NCBI RefSeq assembly: GCF_018139985.1
Contig: NZ_JAGSOU010000011.1
Span: forward strand, 62,001-126,000
Length of the DNA stretch: 64,000 bases
Reading direction: 5' to 3'
DNA from: Actibacterium sp. MT2.3-13A
Lineage (GTDB): Bacteria; Pseudomonadota; Alphaproteobacteria; Rhodobacterales; Rhodobacteraceae
In this document: positions 1 to 8,279 of the stretch, one piece after another
Position numbering within the stretch: the stretch's first letter is position 1
Layout of the letters: every line of letters begins with the position of its first letter
Program-made: the position numbers and the translations under genes
The notes under the pieces: model-generated
What the model saw: the letters and a program-made list of their open reading frames with translations, nothing else
Told to the model about the DNA's origin: nothing
Databases searched by the model: none

Positions 1-570
1 GGCGCCGAGCCGGGCGCAGGCCGCGCATTTCTGCTTCGAGCCGGCGGTGGCGAAGACCCGCGCGCCGAAGGCACCGGCCAGCTGGATCGCCGTCGTGCCG
101 ATCCCGCTGGAGCCGCCATGCACCAGGAACCGCTCGCCGGCCCTCAGGCGCCCGCGCATGAAGACGTTGGACCACACCGTGAAGAAGGTCTCGGGCAGGC
201 AGGCGGCCTGTTTCAGCCCCATGCCGGCCGGCACGGGCAGGGCATGGGCGCCGGGCGTCAGCGCGTATTCGGCATAGCCTCCGCCGGGCAGCAGGGCACA
301 GACCCGATCGCCCAGCTTCCAGCCCGCGCCCGGCCCCGCGGCAACCACCTCGCCCGCGCCTTCCAGGCCGGGCAGGTCGCTGGCGGTGGGCGGCGGCGCG
401 TAGGAGCCCGCGCGCTGCAGGGCATCGGGGCGGTTCACGCCGGCATAGGCCAGCCGGATCACGATCTCGCCCGGCCCCGGCTGCGGCACGGGCCGTTCGC
501 ACGGGCGCAGGACCTCGGGTCCGCCGGGCTCGGAAATCTCGATGGCGCGCATGGTCTTGGGAAGGGTCAT
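1..570 (-). CDS. NAD(P)H:quinone oxidoreductase, zinc-type ADH superfamily (3' part cut by window edge)
   Basis: The visible 190 codons begin MTLPKTMRAIEISEPGGPE and continue with a GroES-like domain (PGLEGAGEVVAAG, GDRVCALLPGGGYAEYA) and the start of a Rossmann fold (FLVHGGSSGIGTTAIQLA). This is the pattern of the medium-chain quinone oxidoreductase/PIG3 group, which reduces quinones with NADPH. No catalytic zinc ligands are seen in the part present. The start has a good ribosome site, AGGAGAAGC, in front of it. The ATG overlaps the stop of the upstream COQ9 gene (ATGA), so the two are translationally coupled, which suggests a quinone-related role. The gene runs off the left edge. Confidence 0.9.
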   Translation of the reverse strand, partial: MTLPKTMRAIEISEPGGPEVLRPCERPVPQPGPGEIVIRLAYAGVNRPDALQRAGSYAPPPTASDLPGLEGAGEVVAAGPGAGWKLGDRVCALLPGGGYAEYALTPGAHALPVPAGMGLKQAACLPETFFTVWSNVFMRGRLRAGERFLVHGGSSGIGTTAIQLAGAFGARVFATAGSKQKCAACARLGA

Positions 571-1274
571 TGCTTCTCCTGATGATGGGGGGTGAGCGAG
601 CCGGGCAAGTCGTCTCGGAACGGTTTTCGCGGCGCCTTGACCTGGCCCAACGCCCAGAGCGGCCCGGCGAACAGGCCCTTGAGCAGCGGGCTCTTGCGGA
701 TCTGCGCCTTGGCCTTCTCGATCTGCATCACGTTGTCGATCCGGCGATCGAGAAAGGCCCAGGTGTTTTCATGGCCGGGGCTGTCATCGCCCAGCCAGTA
801 TAGAACCGTCGCGCTGTAGACGCCGGCCAGCGTGGCGCGCTTGGTGTACCAGTTGACGTCCTCCGAGGTGTCGCCCAGCGCGGTCCAGATCGCGTCGCAG
901 GTCTCCCAGATCGCCTTGGCGCCGTCGGCAGCATATTGCGGCAGCGAAAACAGCGTGGTGCCGCGGCGCACCAGTTCGCGGTCCTCCACCGCCTCAAGGC
1001 GGAAGCGCACCGCCGCCGCGATTCGGTCGCGGAACCGCATCCCCGACAGATCCTCCGTCGCCAGCCGCCTCAGCATCTCGGCATCACCGCGCCTGTGAAA
1101 GGCCAGCGCCAGATCCACCGCGCCGCGCGGGCAGAGCACGCGGGCCAGCGCCGGCGCCACCCCCGAATCGGTGATCGCGGCCCGGAAGGTCGCATCCGTC
1201 CAGCCGTCGAAGGGCACATGGGGCAGGGCTGCCTCCAGCAGCGCCTCTTTCGGGTCGCGATCCGCATCGGTCAT
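567..1274 (-). CDS. COQ9 family protein, ubiquinone biosynthesis
   Basis: The protein has 235 residues. Its core (AAITDSGVAPALARVLCPRGAV near the N-terminus, LFSLPQYAADGAKAIWETCD and DVNWYTKRATLAGVYSATVLYW in the C-terminal half) is that of COQ9. This TetR-fold lipid-binding protein presents ubiquinone precursors to the COQ7 hydroxylase in mitochondria and alphaproteobacteria. The start at MTDADRDPKE was chosen because GGAAAGGAGGCCCGCC precedes it; a longer frame upstream runs into the rpsU promoter. It is divergent from rpsU and coupled to the quinone oxidoreductase by a 4-base overlap. Confidence 0.92.
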   Translation of the reverse strand: MTDADRDPKEALLEAALPHVPFDGWTDATFRAAITDSGVAPALARVLCPRGAVDLALAFHRRGDAEMLRRLATEDLSGMRFRDRIAAAVRFRLEAVEDRELVRRGTTLFSLPQYAADGAKAIWETCDAIWTALGDTSEDVNWYTKRATLAGVYSATVLYWLGDDSPGHENTWAFLDRRIDNVMQIEKAKAQIRKSPLLKGLFAGPLWALGQVKAPRKPFRDDLPGSLTPHHQEKQ

Positions 1275-1304
1275 GGCGGGCCTCCTTTCCGGTTGCCGCG
1301 ATAG

Positions 1305-1333
1305 TAGACAAGCTGACCGGGCTTTGCTATACG
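1305..1333 (+). promoter_or_regulatory. Candidate sigma-70 promoter of rpsU
   Basis: TAGACA at 1305-1310 and TATACG at 1328-1333 are separated by exactly 17 bases. The predicted start near 1340 gives rpsU a leader of about 48 nt. It lies in the intergenic region between the divergent COQ9 gene and rpsU. Inferred from sequence only. Confidence 0.6.
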
Positions 1334-1370
1334 GCCACCTCCTGCAACTTGACCGAAACTCCAAACTAGA

Positions 1371-1387
1371 AAGGTGGTGAAAACCAC
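1371..1387 (+). promoter_or_regulatory. SD-masking hairpin immediately before the rpsU start codon
   Basis: The ribosome site AAGGTGG (1371-1377) is partly contained in a perfect inverted repeat: GTGGT (1374-1378), a GAAA tetraloop (1379-1382) and ACCAC (1383-1387). The ATG follows at 1388. In the RNA this GNRA-capped stem would cover the 3' part of the Shine-Dalgarno sequence, so initiation on rpsU may depend on melting it. The structure is seen in the sequence; the regulatory role is inferred. Confidence 0.5.
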
Positions 1388-1594
1388 ATGCAGGTTAGCG
1401 TTCGCGACAACAACGTCGATCAGGCTCTTCGTGCTCTGAAGAAAAAGCTTCAGCGTGAGGGTGTCTTTCGCGAGATGAAGCTCAAGCAACATTTCGAGAA
1501 GCCGTCCGAGAAGAAAGCCCGCGAGAAGGCCGAGGCCATCCGCCGTGCCCGCAAGCTGGCGCGCAAGAAGGCCCAGCGCGAAGGTCTCCTCTGA
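1388..1594 (+). CDS. rpsU: 30S ribosomal protein S21
   Basis: This 68-residue basic protein starts [20 protein letters not shown] and ends in the Lys/Arg-rich helix typical of bS21 ([14 protein letters not shown]-like). It has the family length. bS21 sits on the 30S platform near the anti-Shine-Dalgarno sequence and helps mRNA pairing during initiation. The gene is monocistronic: it has its own promoter candidate and is followed by a strong intrinsic terminator. The start codon directly follows a small hairpin that includes its ribosome site. Confidence 0.97.
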   Translation: MQVSVRDNNVDQALRALKKKLQREGVFREMKLKQHFEKPSEKKAREKAEAIRRARKLARKKAQREGLL

Positions 1595-1632
1595 GATCAT
1601 CGACATGCGAACGGGCGTTTCGCCCAAGAACG

Positions 1633-1667
1633 ACCCCCGCGGCCCGGCCTCGGGGGTTTGTTTTTTT
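1633..1667 (+). terminator. Intrinsic terminator of rpsU
   Basis: A perfect 7-bp stem, ACCCCCG (1633-1639) with CGGGGGT (1651-1657), and an 11-base loop are followed by a T-rich tract, TTTGTTTTTTT, to 1667. It lies 38 bases after the rpsU stop. It is the clearest rho-independent terminator in the window. Confidence 0.85.
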
Positions 1668-1749
1668 CCGATCGTCTACAGATTCCGGGAAGAGGCCGCG
1701 CGCCGGTCAGCCCCGGCGCGCGGACGTGCAGAACGCCCGGCGGCGGTCG

Positions 1750-3336
1750 TCAGCGGGCGTCCTCGAGGATCATCTCGCTGGCCTTCTCGGCGATCATGAT
1801 GGTGGGCGAGTTGGTGTTGCCGCTGGTTATGGTGGGCATCACGCTGGCATCGGCCACGCGCAGCCCTGCGACCCCGCGGAAGCGCAGCCGTTCGTCGAGC
1901 GGCGCGGCCTCCTCGGAGCCCATCCGCACCGTGCCGACCGGGTGGAAGATGGTGGTGCCGATGTCGCCCGCGGCGCGCGCCAGATCCTCCGGGTCGTCCG
2001 AGGCGATGCCCGGCTTGATCTCCTCGGGGCGGTAGCGCTGCATCGGCGCCTGGGCCATGATCGCCCGGGCCTGCCGGATCGCGTCGACCGCCACCTGTCG
2101 GTCGCCCTCGGTCGAGAGGTAATTCGGCGCGATGCGCGGGGCCTCTTTCGGGTCGGGCGAGGCGATCTGCACCGATCCGCGGCTTTCCGGGCGCAGGTTG
2201 CAGACGCTGGCGGTGATCGCCGGGAAGTCGTGCAGCGGCTGGCCGAATGCCTCGATCGAGAGCGGCTGCACATGGTATTCGAGGTTCGGCGTCTCAAGGT
2301 CCGGGCGCGACTTGGAAAAGGCGCCGAGCTGGCTGGGGGCCATCGACATCGGCCCGCTGCGGCTGAGCAGGTATTCCAGCCCGATCCGCGCCTTGCCCAC
2401 CAGCGAATTGGCCAGCGTGTTCAGCGTCGTCGCCCCGGTCAGCCGCCAGGCGCAGCGCAGCTGCAGGTGGTCCTGCAGGTTGCCGCCGACGGCGGGCATG
2501 TCGCGCTGCACCGCGATGCCGTGCCGCTGCAACAGCTCCCCCGGGCCGAAGCCCGACAGCTGCAGGATCTGCGGGCTGCCGATGGCGCCCGCCGCGAGGA
2601 TCACCTCGCCCCGCGCGCGCGCGGTTTTCACCGTGCCGCGCTGGTCGTATTCCACGCCCACGGCGCGCCCGTCCTCGACGATCACGCGGCGGGTATGCGC
2701 CTGCGTCTCCACCTTCAGCCCCTGCCCGGTGGCGGTGCGCAGAAAGGCCTTGGCCGTGTTCACCCGCCAGCCGTTGCGCTGGTTGACGCGGAAATAGCTG
2801 ACGCCCTCGTTGTTGCCGGTGTTGAAATCGCTGACCTGCGGCAGGCCCCAGGCCTCGGCGGCCTCGGCCCAGTGGTCCAGCACATCCCAATGCAGGCGCT
2901 GGTTCTCGACCCGCCATTCGCCGCCCGCGCCGTGCATCTCGGATGGCCCCTCGACGTAATCCTCGGATTTCAGGAACAGCGGCAGCACGTCGTCCCAGCC
3001 CCAGCCGGTCAGCCCCATCTGCCGCCAGCCGTCGTAATCCGACGCCTGTCCCCGCAGATAGAGCATGCCGTTGATCGACGAACACCCGCCCAGCACCTTG
3101 CCGCGCGGATAGAGCAGCGAGCGACCGTTGAGCCCCGGCTCCTCAATGGTGCGGAACATCCAGTCGGTGCGCGGGTTGCCGATGCAATACAGATATCCCA
3201 TCGGGATATGCACCCAGTGGTAATTATCCCTGCCGCCCGCCTCCAGCAGAAGAACCCGCTTGCCCGCCTCGCTCAACCGCTTGGCCAGCACGCAGCCCGC
3301 GCTGCCCGCTCCGACGATGATGTAATCCCAGTCCAT
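1750..3336 (-). CDS. GMC-family FAD oxidoreductase (choline/alcohol dehydrogenase-like)
   Basis: The protein has 528 residues. The N-terminal FAD motif is DYIIVGAGSAGCVLAKRLSE, then EAGG, then the GMC signature GKVLGGCSSINGMLYLRG (about 83-100) and a second one, GAIGSPQILQLSG. The catalytic His lies in IFHPVGTVRMG near 463 and the partner Asn in [15 protein letters not shown] near 508. The start MDWDYIIV is preceded by GGGGGGAGGCC. The family oxidises alcohols such as choline or long-chain and polyethylene glycols; the substrate cannot be read from the sequence. No betaine aldehyde dehydrogenase or betI lies nearby, so betA is not assigned. Confidence 0.88.
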   Translation of the reverse strand: MDWDYIIVGAGSAGCVLAKRLSEAGKRVLLLEAGGRDNYHWVHIPMGYLYCIGNPRTDWMFRTIEEPGLNGRSLLYPRGKVLGGCSSINGMLYLRGQASDYDGWRQMGLTGWGWDDVLPLFLKSEDYVEGPSEMHGAGGEWRVENQRLHWDVLDHWAEAAEAWGLPQVSDFNTGNNEGVSYFRVNQRNGWRVNTAKAFLRTATGQGLKVETQAHTRRVIVEDGRAVGVEYDQRGTVKTARARGEVILAAGAIGSPQILQLSGFGPGELLQRHGIAVQRDMPAVGGNLQDHLQLRCAWRLTGATTLNTLANSLVGKARIGLEYLLSRSGPMSMAPSQLGAFSKSRPDLETPNLEYHVQPLSIEAFGQPLHDFPAITASVCNLRPESRGSVQIASPDPKEAPRIAPNYLSTEGDRQVAVDAIRQARAIMAQAPMQRYRPEEIKPGIASDDPEDLARAAGDIGTTIFHPVGTVRMGSEEAAPLDERLRFRGVAGLRVADASVMPTITSGNTNSPTIMIAEKASEMILEDAR

Positions 3337-3494
3337 TGGCCTCCCCCCCAATTCGGTCCTGCCGGGAATACCAGCAGATCGCACGGCGGGGAAACAGCAT
3401 TTTTCCCTTGGGTCGGCAAGAGCGGCGTGGGTACGGAACGGTCGGGTCGGGCGGATCTCCGATCAACGCGCCCGGTCTCTTGTCACCGCGATCC

Positions 3495-3953
3495 TCACAC
3501 CGGCAGGGCGGTCGTCTTGAACACCGTGCGCAGCGCGAATGATGACTGCATCTGCACCACGCCCGGCAGGCGCGACAGATATTGGCGGTGGATGCGGGCG
3601 AAATCCTCGCTGTCGCTGGCGACCACCTTCAGCAGGTAGTCCGACTTGCCCGCCATCAGGTGACATTCCAGCACGTCGGGCACCAGCGCCACCTCGCGCT
3701 CGAAGGCGTCGAGCACCTCGTCGGCCTGCCCCGAGAGCGTGATCTCGACGAAGACGGTGGTCGGGCAGCCCAGCTTGCGCGGATCCAGCAGCGCCACATA
3801 ATCGCGGATATAGCCTTCCTCCTCCAGCCGGTGCACCCGGCGGTGACAGGCCGAGGGCGAGAGGTTCACGCTCTCCGACAGCTCGGCATTCGAGATCCGG
3901 CCGGTCTTTTGCAGAACCTCCAGGATTCGACGGTCAATTCGGTCCAGTTCCAT
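3495..3953 (-). CDS. Lrp/AsnC family transcriptional regulator
   Basis: The protein has 152 residues, the usual Lrp length. An N-terminal helix-turn-helix (MELDRIDRRILEVLQKTGRI, then SNAELSESVNLSPSACHRRV, residues 1-40) precedes a RAM ligand domain (ECHLMAGKSDYLLKVVA, about 96-112). It is divergent from alanine dehydrogenase with 138 bases between starts. Regulators in this position (for example the AldR and BkdR types) commonly activate the adjacent amino-acid catabolic gene in response to that amino acid. A role in alanine-induced control of ald is inferred. Confidence 0.9.
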   Translation of the reverse strand: MELDRIDRRILEVLQKTGRISNAELSESVNLSPSACHRRVHRLEEEGYIRDYVALLDPRKLGCPTTVFVEITLSGQADEVLDAFEREVALVPDVLECHLMAGKSDYLLKVVASDSEDFARIHRQYLSRLPGVVQMQSSFALRTVFKTTALPV

Positions 3954-4027
3954 ATTTGCGCCAGTTTGTTCGAAGATTAACGCCGATCGCGCACGATTCT
4001 TCTCCCACCACAGCATGCCACAGGCCA

Positions 4028-4043
4028 AATTTCCAAGGAAATT
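4028..4043. promoter_or_regulatory. Inverted repeat, candidate Lrp-type operator between lrp-like gene and ald
   Basis: AATTTCC (4028-4034), AA, GGAAATT (4037-4043) is a perfect 7-bp inverted repeat in the only AT-rich part of the divergent spacer. Lrp-family proteins prefer AT-centred dyads, so this is the best operator candidate for the adjacent regulator. It is 48 bases upstream of the ald start. Confidence 0.45.
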
Positions 4044-4091
4044 CGTCTCGAAAACCGGCACACTCGGCGAAAGCATGCAGGGAGGAGCGGC

Positions 4092-5210
4092 ATGAAGATC
4101 GGTTGTCCTAAGGAAATCAAGGCACAGGAATTCCGCGTCGGGCTGACGCCCTACGCGGTGCACGAGGCGGTGGTCCACGGTCACGAGGTGATGCTGGAGG
4201 CCGGCGCGGGCCTCGGCGCGGGTTTCCCCGACGAGGATTACGCCGCGGCCGGCGCGCGCATCGTGGACGGCGCCAAGGAGATCTTCGCCTGGGCCGACAT
4301 GATCGTGAAGGTGAAGGAGCCCCAGGCGGTCGAGCGCAGGATGCTGCGCGAGGGACAGATCCTGTTCACCTATCTCCACCTCGCCCCCGACCCCGAGCAG
4401 ACCCGCGACCTGCTGGCCAGCGGCTGCACCGCCATCGCCTACGAGACGGTGACCGACGCCCAGGGCGGGCTGCCGCTTCTGGCGCCGATGTCCGAGGTGG
4501 CGGGGCGGCTGGCGCCGCAGGTCGGCGCCTGGACCCTGCAGAAGGCCAACGGCGGGCGCGGCGTGCTGCTGGGCGGCGTGCCCGGCGTCGGCCCGGCCAA
4601 GGTGGTGGTGATCGGCGGCGGCGTGGTGGGCACCAACGCGGCGCGGATCGCCGCCGGCATGGGCGCGGACGTGACGGTGCTCGACCGCTCGCTGCCGCGG
4701 CTGCGCTATCTCGATGACGTGTTCGGCGGGCTGTTCTACACCCGCTATTCCAGCGCCGGCGCCACGGCCGACCTGGTGGCCGATGCCGACCTGGTGATCG
4801 GCGCGGTGCTGATCCCCGGCGCCGCCGCGCCCAAGCTGGTCACCCGCGCACAGCTCAGCACCATGCGTCCCGGCGCGGCCATCGTGGACGTGGCGATCGA
4901 CCAGGGCGGATGCTTCGAGACCTCGCGCCCCACCACGCATGAGGATCCGATCTACGAGGTGGACGGCGTGATGCATTACTGCGTGGCCAACATGCCCGGC
5001 GCGGTGGCGCGCACCGCGACCATCGCGCTTGGCAATGCCACCATGCCCTTCATGCTGGCGCTGGCCGACAAGGGCTGGCGCAGGGCCTGCGAGGACGACC
5101 CGCATCTGCTGAACGGGCTGAACGTCCATGCCGGCCAGCTGACCCAGTACGAGGTCGGCAAGGCGCTGGGGATCGACGTGATCGCGCCGACCCTGGCGCT
5201 GAAGTCCTGA
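4092..5210 (+). CDS. ald: Alanine dehydrogenase
   Basis: The protein has 372 residues, the normal length. It begins [20 protein letters not shown]. The pyruvate-binding and catalytic region holds MIVKVKEPQ (Lys near 75) and [10 protein letters not shown] (catalytic His near 96). The Rossmann NAD-binding motif is [17 protein letters not shown] (about 171-187), and the C-terminal [11 protein letters not shown] is conserved. It deaminates L-alanine to pyruvate and ammonia with NAD. The ribosome site is GGGAGGAG. The divergent Lrp-type gene suggests induction by alanine. Confidence 0.96.
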   Translation: MKIGCPKEIKAQEFRVGLTPYAVHEAVVHGHEVMLEAGAGLGAGFPDEDYAAAGARIVDGAKEIFAWADMIVKVKEPQAVERRMLREGQILFTYLHLAPDPEQTRDLLASGCTAIAYETVTDAQGGLPLLAPMSEVAGRLAPQVGAWTLQKANGGRGVLLGGVPGVGPAKVVVIGGGVVGTNAARIAAGMGADVTVLDRSLPRLRYLDDVFGGLFYTRYSSAGATADLVADADLVIGAVLIPGAAAPKLVTRAQLSTMRPGAAIVDVAIDQGGCFETSRPTTHEDPIYEVDGVMHYCVANMPGAVARTATIALGNATMPFMLALADKGWRRACEDDPHLLNGLNVHAGQLTQYEVGKALGIDVIAPTLALKS

Positions 5211-5225
5211 GGGGGCAGAGGGGAG

Positions 5226-5252
5226 GCGCCGGGTTCGCGCCCGGCGCGTTTT
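5226..5252 (+). terminator. Intrinsic terminator of ald (first of two similar hairpin modules)
   Basis: GCGCCGGG (5226-5233), loop TTCGCG and CCCGGCGC (5240-5247) form an 8-bp perfect stem followed by GTTTT. It starts 16 bases after the ald stop. The sequence after the stem is repeated almost exactly 124 bases downstream, next to a second hairpin. Confidence 0.65.
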
Positions 5253-5273
5253 CCGCAGTGTTAGTGACTGTTT
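5243..5273 (+). repeat. Imperfect direct repeat, copy 1
   Basis: 31 bases that match 5367-5397 at 28 of 31 positions. The shared parts are GGCGCGTTTTCCGC and GTTAGTGACT. It overlaps the end of the ald terminator. Confidence 0.7.
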
Positions 5274-5351
5274 TCCCGCCAACGCGGCGCGGAATTCGGC
5301 CGACGGGGCGCGGGCCGTCCGATCGCGGGCGAATGCCCGCCGGAAAGGACG

Positions 5352-5375
5352 GCGCCGCACCGGTTCGGCGCGTTT
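5352..5375 (+). terminator. Second terminator-like hairpin downstream of ald
   Basis: GCGCCG (5352-5357), an 8-base loop and CGGCGC (5366-5371) are followed by GTTTT. It has the same design as the hairpin at 5226-5247 and leads into the second repeat copy. It could act as a backup terminator for ald, close to the 3' end of the oppositely oriented mscL. Confidence 0.45.
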
Positions 5376-5397
5376 TCCGCCGGGTTAGTGACTATTT
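5367..5397 (+). repeat. Imperfect direct repeat, copy 2, running into the mscL 3' end
   Basis: It matches 5243-5273 with three substitutions. The last bases (5392-5397) include the mscL stop codon TAG and its final lysine codon, so the C-terminal end of mscL lies inside the repeated sequence. Confidence 0.7.
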
Positions 5398-5823
5398 CGT
5401 CACCAGCGCGTCGCGGATCTCGGCCAGCAGGTCCAGCTCGGTCGGGCCGGCGGGGGCCGCCTCGGCCGGGGCTGGCTCTTCCTTCTTCAGGGCCATGTCC
5501 TTGACCTTGTTGACATAGCGCACCAGCAGGAACACCACGAAGGCGATGATCAGGAAGTTGATCACCGCCGTCAGGAAGGCGCCATAGGCGAACACCGCCG
5601 CCCCCGCCCCACGCGCCGCCTCGAGCGTGTCGAATTCGCCCTCGCCCAGCACGACGAACAGATTGGTGAAGTCGAGCCCGCCGAGGAGCAGCCCCAGGAT
5701 CGGGTTGATCAGGTCATCGACCATGGATTTCACGATCGCCGTGAATGCCGCCCCGATGATGATGCCCACCGCCATGTCCATGACATTGCCCTTGGCGATG
5801 AAAGCCTTGAATTCGTTGAGCAC
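5392..5823 (-). CDS. mscL: Large-conductance mechanosensitive channel MscL
   Basis: The protein has 143 residues with a GTG start (GTG CTC AAC GAA TTC), preceded by GGAGGG at good spacing. The N-terminus [19 protein letters not shown] and TM1 ([19 protein letters not shown]) are diagnostic. TM2 is [21 protein letters not shown], followed by a C-terminal helix ([14 protein letters not shown]). It forms the homopentameric inner-membrane pore that opens on hypo-osmotic shock. An extended periplasmic loop lies between the TM segments. No in-frame ATG is placed correctly, so GTG is the start. Confidence 0.95.
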   Translation of the reverse strand: MLNEFKAFIAKGNVMDMAVGIIIGAAFTAIVKSMVDDLINPILGLLLGGLDFTNLFVVLGEGEFDTLEAARGAGAAVFAYGAFLTAVINFLIIAFVVFLLVRYVNKVKDMALKKEEPAPAEAAPAGPTELDLLAEIRDALVTK

Positions 5824-5896
5824 GGTCTGTCCCTCCTTGCCGTTGCGCCTCGGCGCAGTATCGCACAGCTCTGGGCATGGACGTGCAGGCTTTTTT

Positions 5897-5925
5897 CGGG
5901 GAAGAGAGGGAGAGACCCTTCCCCG
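5897..5925 (+). promoter_or_regulatory. Stem-loop in the leader of the glutathione S-transferase gene
   Basis: CGGGGAAG (5897-5904) and CTTCCCCG (5918-5925) form a perfect 8-bp stem with a 13-base purine-rich loop, 18 bases upstream of the gst start. A T6 run precedes rather than follows it, so it does not look like a terminator on the plus strand. Its role is unknown. Confidence 0.35.
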
Positions 5926-5943
5926 GCCGCAGCGAGGAGCGCC

Positions 5944-6645
5944 ATGACCGACCTGACCGATTTCCGCATCACCAAGCGCTGGCCGCCGCGCAACCCGGAG
6001 GCCATCCAGCTCTATTCCCTGCCCACGCCGAACGGGGTGAAGGCCTCGATCATGCTGGAGGAAACCGGGCTTCCCTACGACACCCATACCGTCTCGTTCG
6101 AGCGCGACGATCAGCACACGCCCGAATTCCTGTCGCTGAATCCCAACAACAAGATCCCCGCGATCATCGACCCCAACGGCCCCGACGGCCAGCCGCTGCC
6201 GCTGTTCGAAAGCGGCGCGATCCTGATCTACCTGGCCGAGAAGACCGGCCGGTTCCTGCCGCAGGAGCCCGCCCGGCGCTACGAGGTGCTGCAATGGCTG
6301 ATGTTCCAGATGGGCGGCGTCGGTCCGATGTTCGGGCAGATGGGCTTCTTCGTGAAATTCGGCGGCAAGGATGTCGCCGACCCGATCCCGCGCGAACGCT
6401 ATATCGGGGAATCCAGGCGCCTGATGCGCGTGCTGGACAACCAGCTTGAAGGGCGCGACTGGGTCTGCGGCGACTATTCCATCGCCGACATCGCCATCGC
6501 GCCCTGGCTGCGGACCGTGCTGGTCAGCTACGAGGCGGGCGATCTGGTGGGCTGGAGCGACTTCCGCAACCTGCCCGCCTATCTCGACCGTTTCCTCGCG
6601 CGCGACGCCGTGCAACGCGGGCTGGTTCAGCCGCCGCGCGCGTGA
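5944..6645 (+). CDS. Glutathione S-transferase, YghU/YfcG-like
   Basis: The protein has 233 residues. The thioredoxin-like N-domain contains [20 protein letters not shown] (about 21-40) and the glutathione gamma-Glu-binding turn NNKIPAI and [15 protein letters not shown]. The C-terminal all-helical domain contains [13 protein letters not shown]. The TPNG motif and the length fit the nu-class disulfide-bond oxidoreductases (YghU/YfcG), which reduce organic peroxides or disulfides with glutathione. The ribosome site is GAGGAGCGCC. The 3' end overlaps the convergent GMC gene by 19 bases. Confidence 0.9.
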   Translation: MTDLTDFRITKRWPPRNPEAIQLYSLPTPNGVKASIMLEETGLPYDTHTVSFERDDQHTPEFLSLNPNNKIPAIIDPNGPDGQPLPLFESGAILIYLAEKTGRFLPQEPARRYEVLQWLMFQMGGVGPMFGQMGFFVKFGGKDVADPIPRERYIGESRRLMRVLDNQLEGRDWVCGDYSIADIAIAPWLRTVLVSYEAGDLVGWSDFRNLPAYLDRFLARDAVQRGLVQPPRA

Positions 6646-8231
6646 TCGGCGCGGATCATCTCCGCGGCCTTTTCGGCGATCATGATCGTGGGGGCATTGG
6701 TGTTGCCCCCGATCAGCCGCGGCATGACCGAGGCATCAACGACGCGCAGCCCCGCCAGCCCGCGCACCTTCAACCGCGGGTCCACCACCGCCATGTCATC
6801 GGCCCCCATCCGGCAGGTGCCGACGGGGTGGTAGATGGTGTCGGCGCGAGCACGGATATCGGCCTCAAGCGCCGCGTCTGAGCCGTCATGGGGATAGAGC
6901 CGCGCGCCCCGCCAGGGCGTGAAGGCGTCGGCCTCCAGGATCCGCTCCAGCAGCCGCGCGCCGCGCATCAGGCCGTCAAGGTCGGACCGGGCGCCAAGGA
7001 ATCCCGGGTCGATCCGCGGGACGGAGCGGGGATTGGCATCGGCCAGCCCCACATGCCCCCGGCTTTCCGGGCGCAGCAGGCAGACATGAGCGGAATAGCC
7101 ATCGGCGAGGTGGAGCCTGCGCATATGCTCATCCACGATGCCCACGACGAAATGCACCTGGAGGTCCGGCCGGTCGCGCCCAGGGGCCGAGCGCAGAAAG
7201 GCCCCGCCCTCGGCGAAGGGCGTGGCGAACAGCCCCTCGCCGGTCTTCCGCCAGCGCAGCGCCGCCCGCGCCATCCGTCCCAGCCCGCGCGGGTTCAGCC
7301 CCACCACGTCGCGCCGCCGCGAGCGGTAGCTGACCGTGTAATCGAGGTGATCCTGCAGGTTCCGCCCCACCCCGGGCAGTTCGTGCACGGGCGCGATCCC
7401 ATGCGCGCGCAACTCCTCCACCGGGCCGATCCCGGACAACAGCAACAGCTGGGGCGAGTTGAAGGTGCCGCCCGACAGGATCACCTCGCGTCGCGCCCCG
7501 ATCCGCCGGCCGCCGAGCTGGACCGCGGTCGCCCGCCCCTCCTCGACGATCACCCTTTCCACGAGGCTGCGGGTCAGCACCGTCAGGTTCGCCCGCCCCA
7601 TCGCCGGAAAGAGATAGGCCGAAGCGGCCGAGCAACGCTCGCCCTTCCGGGCGCCCTGAAAATGCTGCGTGACCTGGTAGAGGCCCGCGCCCTCCTGCCG
7701 TGGCCCGTTGAAGTCGCCGTTGCGGGGAATTTGCAGGCCGGCGCAGGCTTCGACGAAGGCACGCGCGATGGGGCGCGGCGCGCTCTGGTCGCGGACCTGC
7801 AAGGGACCATCGGCGCCGTGCAGCCCGTCCGCGCCGCGCTGGTTGCCCTCGGCGCGGCGGAAATAGGGAAGCACGTCGTCCCAGCCCCAGCCCTCGGCCC
7901 CCAGTTCGGCCCATTCGTCGTAATCGCGCGGGTGCCCGCGCACATAGAGCATGGCGTTGATCGCCGACGAGCCGCCCAGGCAGCGCCCGCGCGGCTGGAA
8001 CCCGCGCCGCCCGTTCAGCCCTGGCTGCGGCACGGTGCGCAAGGCCCAGTTGTTGATCCTCGGCCGGCCCGAGACCATCGCCGCCACCAGCGCCGGCGCG
8101 CGCACGAAGAGGCCGTCCCCGCCGCCGCCGGCCTCGATCAGGCAGACGGAGGCGGCGGAATCCTCGCTCAGCCGCGCGGCCAGGGCGCAACCGGCCGAGC
8201 CGCCCCCGACGATGACGTAGTCGAACTCCAT
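6627..8231 (-). CDS. GMC-family FAD oxidoreductase, second paralogue
   Basis: The protein has 534 residues. It has the FAD motif [21 protein letters not shown], the signature [20 protein letters not shown], the second signature [16 protein letters not shown], the catalytic [11 protein letters not shown] and the partner [20 protein letters not shown]. It is clearly a paralogue of the gene at 1750-3336: same domain order and very similar C-terminus, but diverged in the substrate domain. It is choline/alkanol dehydrogenase-like; the substrate is unknown. It overlaps the gst gene tail to tail. Confidence 0.88.
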   Translation of the reverse strand: MEFDYVIVGGGSAGCALAARLSEDSAASVCLIEAGGGGDGLFVRAPALVAAMVSGRPRINNWALRTVPQPGLNGRRGFQPRGRCLGGSSAINAMLYVRGHPRDYDEWAELGAEGWGWDDVLPYFRRAEGNQRGADGLHGADGPLQVRDQSAPRPIARAFVEACAGLQIPRNGDFNGPRQEGAGLYQVTQHFQGARKGERCSAASAYLFPAMGRANLTVLTRSLVERVIVEEGRATAVQLGGRRIGARREVILSGGTFNSPQLLLLSGIGPVEELRAHGIAPVHELPGVGRNLQDHLDYTVSYRSRRRDVVGLNPRGLGRMARAALRWRKTGEGLFATPFAEGGAFLRSAPGRDRPDLQVHFVVGIVDEHMRRLHLADGYSAHVCLLRPESRGHVGLADANPRSVPRIDPGFLGARSDLDGLMRGARLLERILEADAFTPWRGARLYPHDGSDAALEADIRARADTIYHPVGTCRMGADDMAVVDPRLKVRGLAGLRVVDASVMPRLIGGNTNAPTIMIAEKAAEMIRADHARGG

Positions 8232-8279
8232 GCGCGCCAGCCTACATCGGGGCAGGTGGCGGCAAAGCGGAACCTCGCG

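Noticed and set aside
1750-3336. Naming the GMC gene betA (choline dehydrogenase)
   Set aside because: No betB, betI or choline transporter is nearby and the GMC family covers many substrates, so only the family is given.
1726-3639. A 637-codon open frame on the plus strand opposite the first GMC gene
   Set aside because: It is rich in Arg, Gly, Ala and His with no recognisable motif, and lies antisense to a well-supported enzyme gene; high GC removes stop codons from this frame.
5888-5925. Intrinsic terminator in the mscL/gst spacer
   Set aside because: The T run precedes the hairpin on the plus strand, and on the minus strand an A run follows, while both flanking genes point away, so neither direction gives a terminator.
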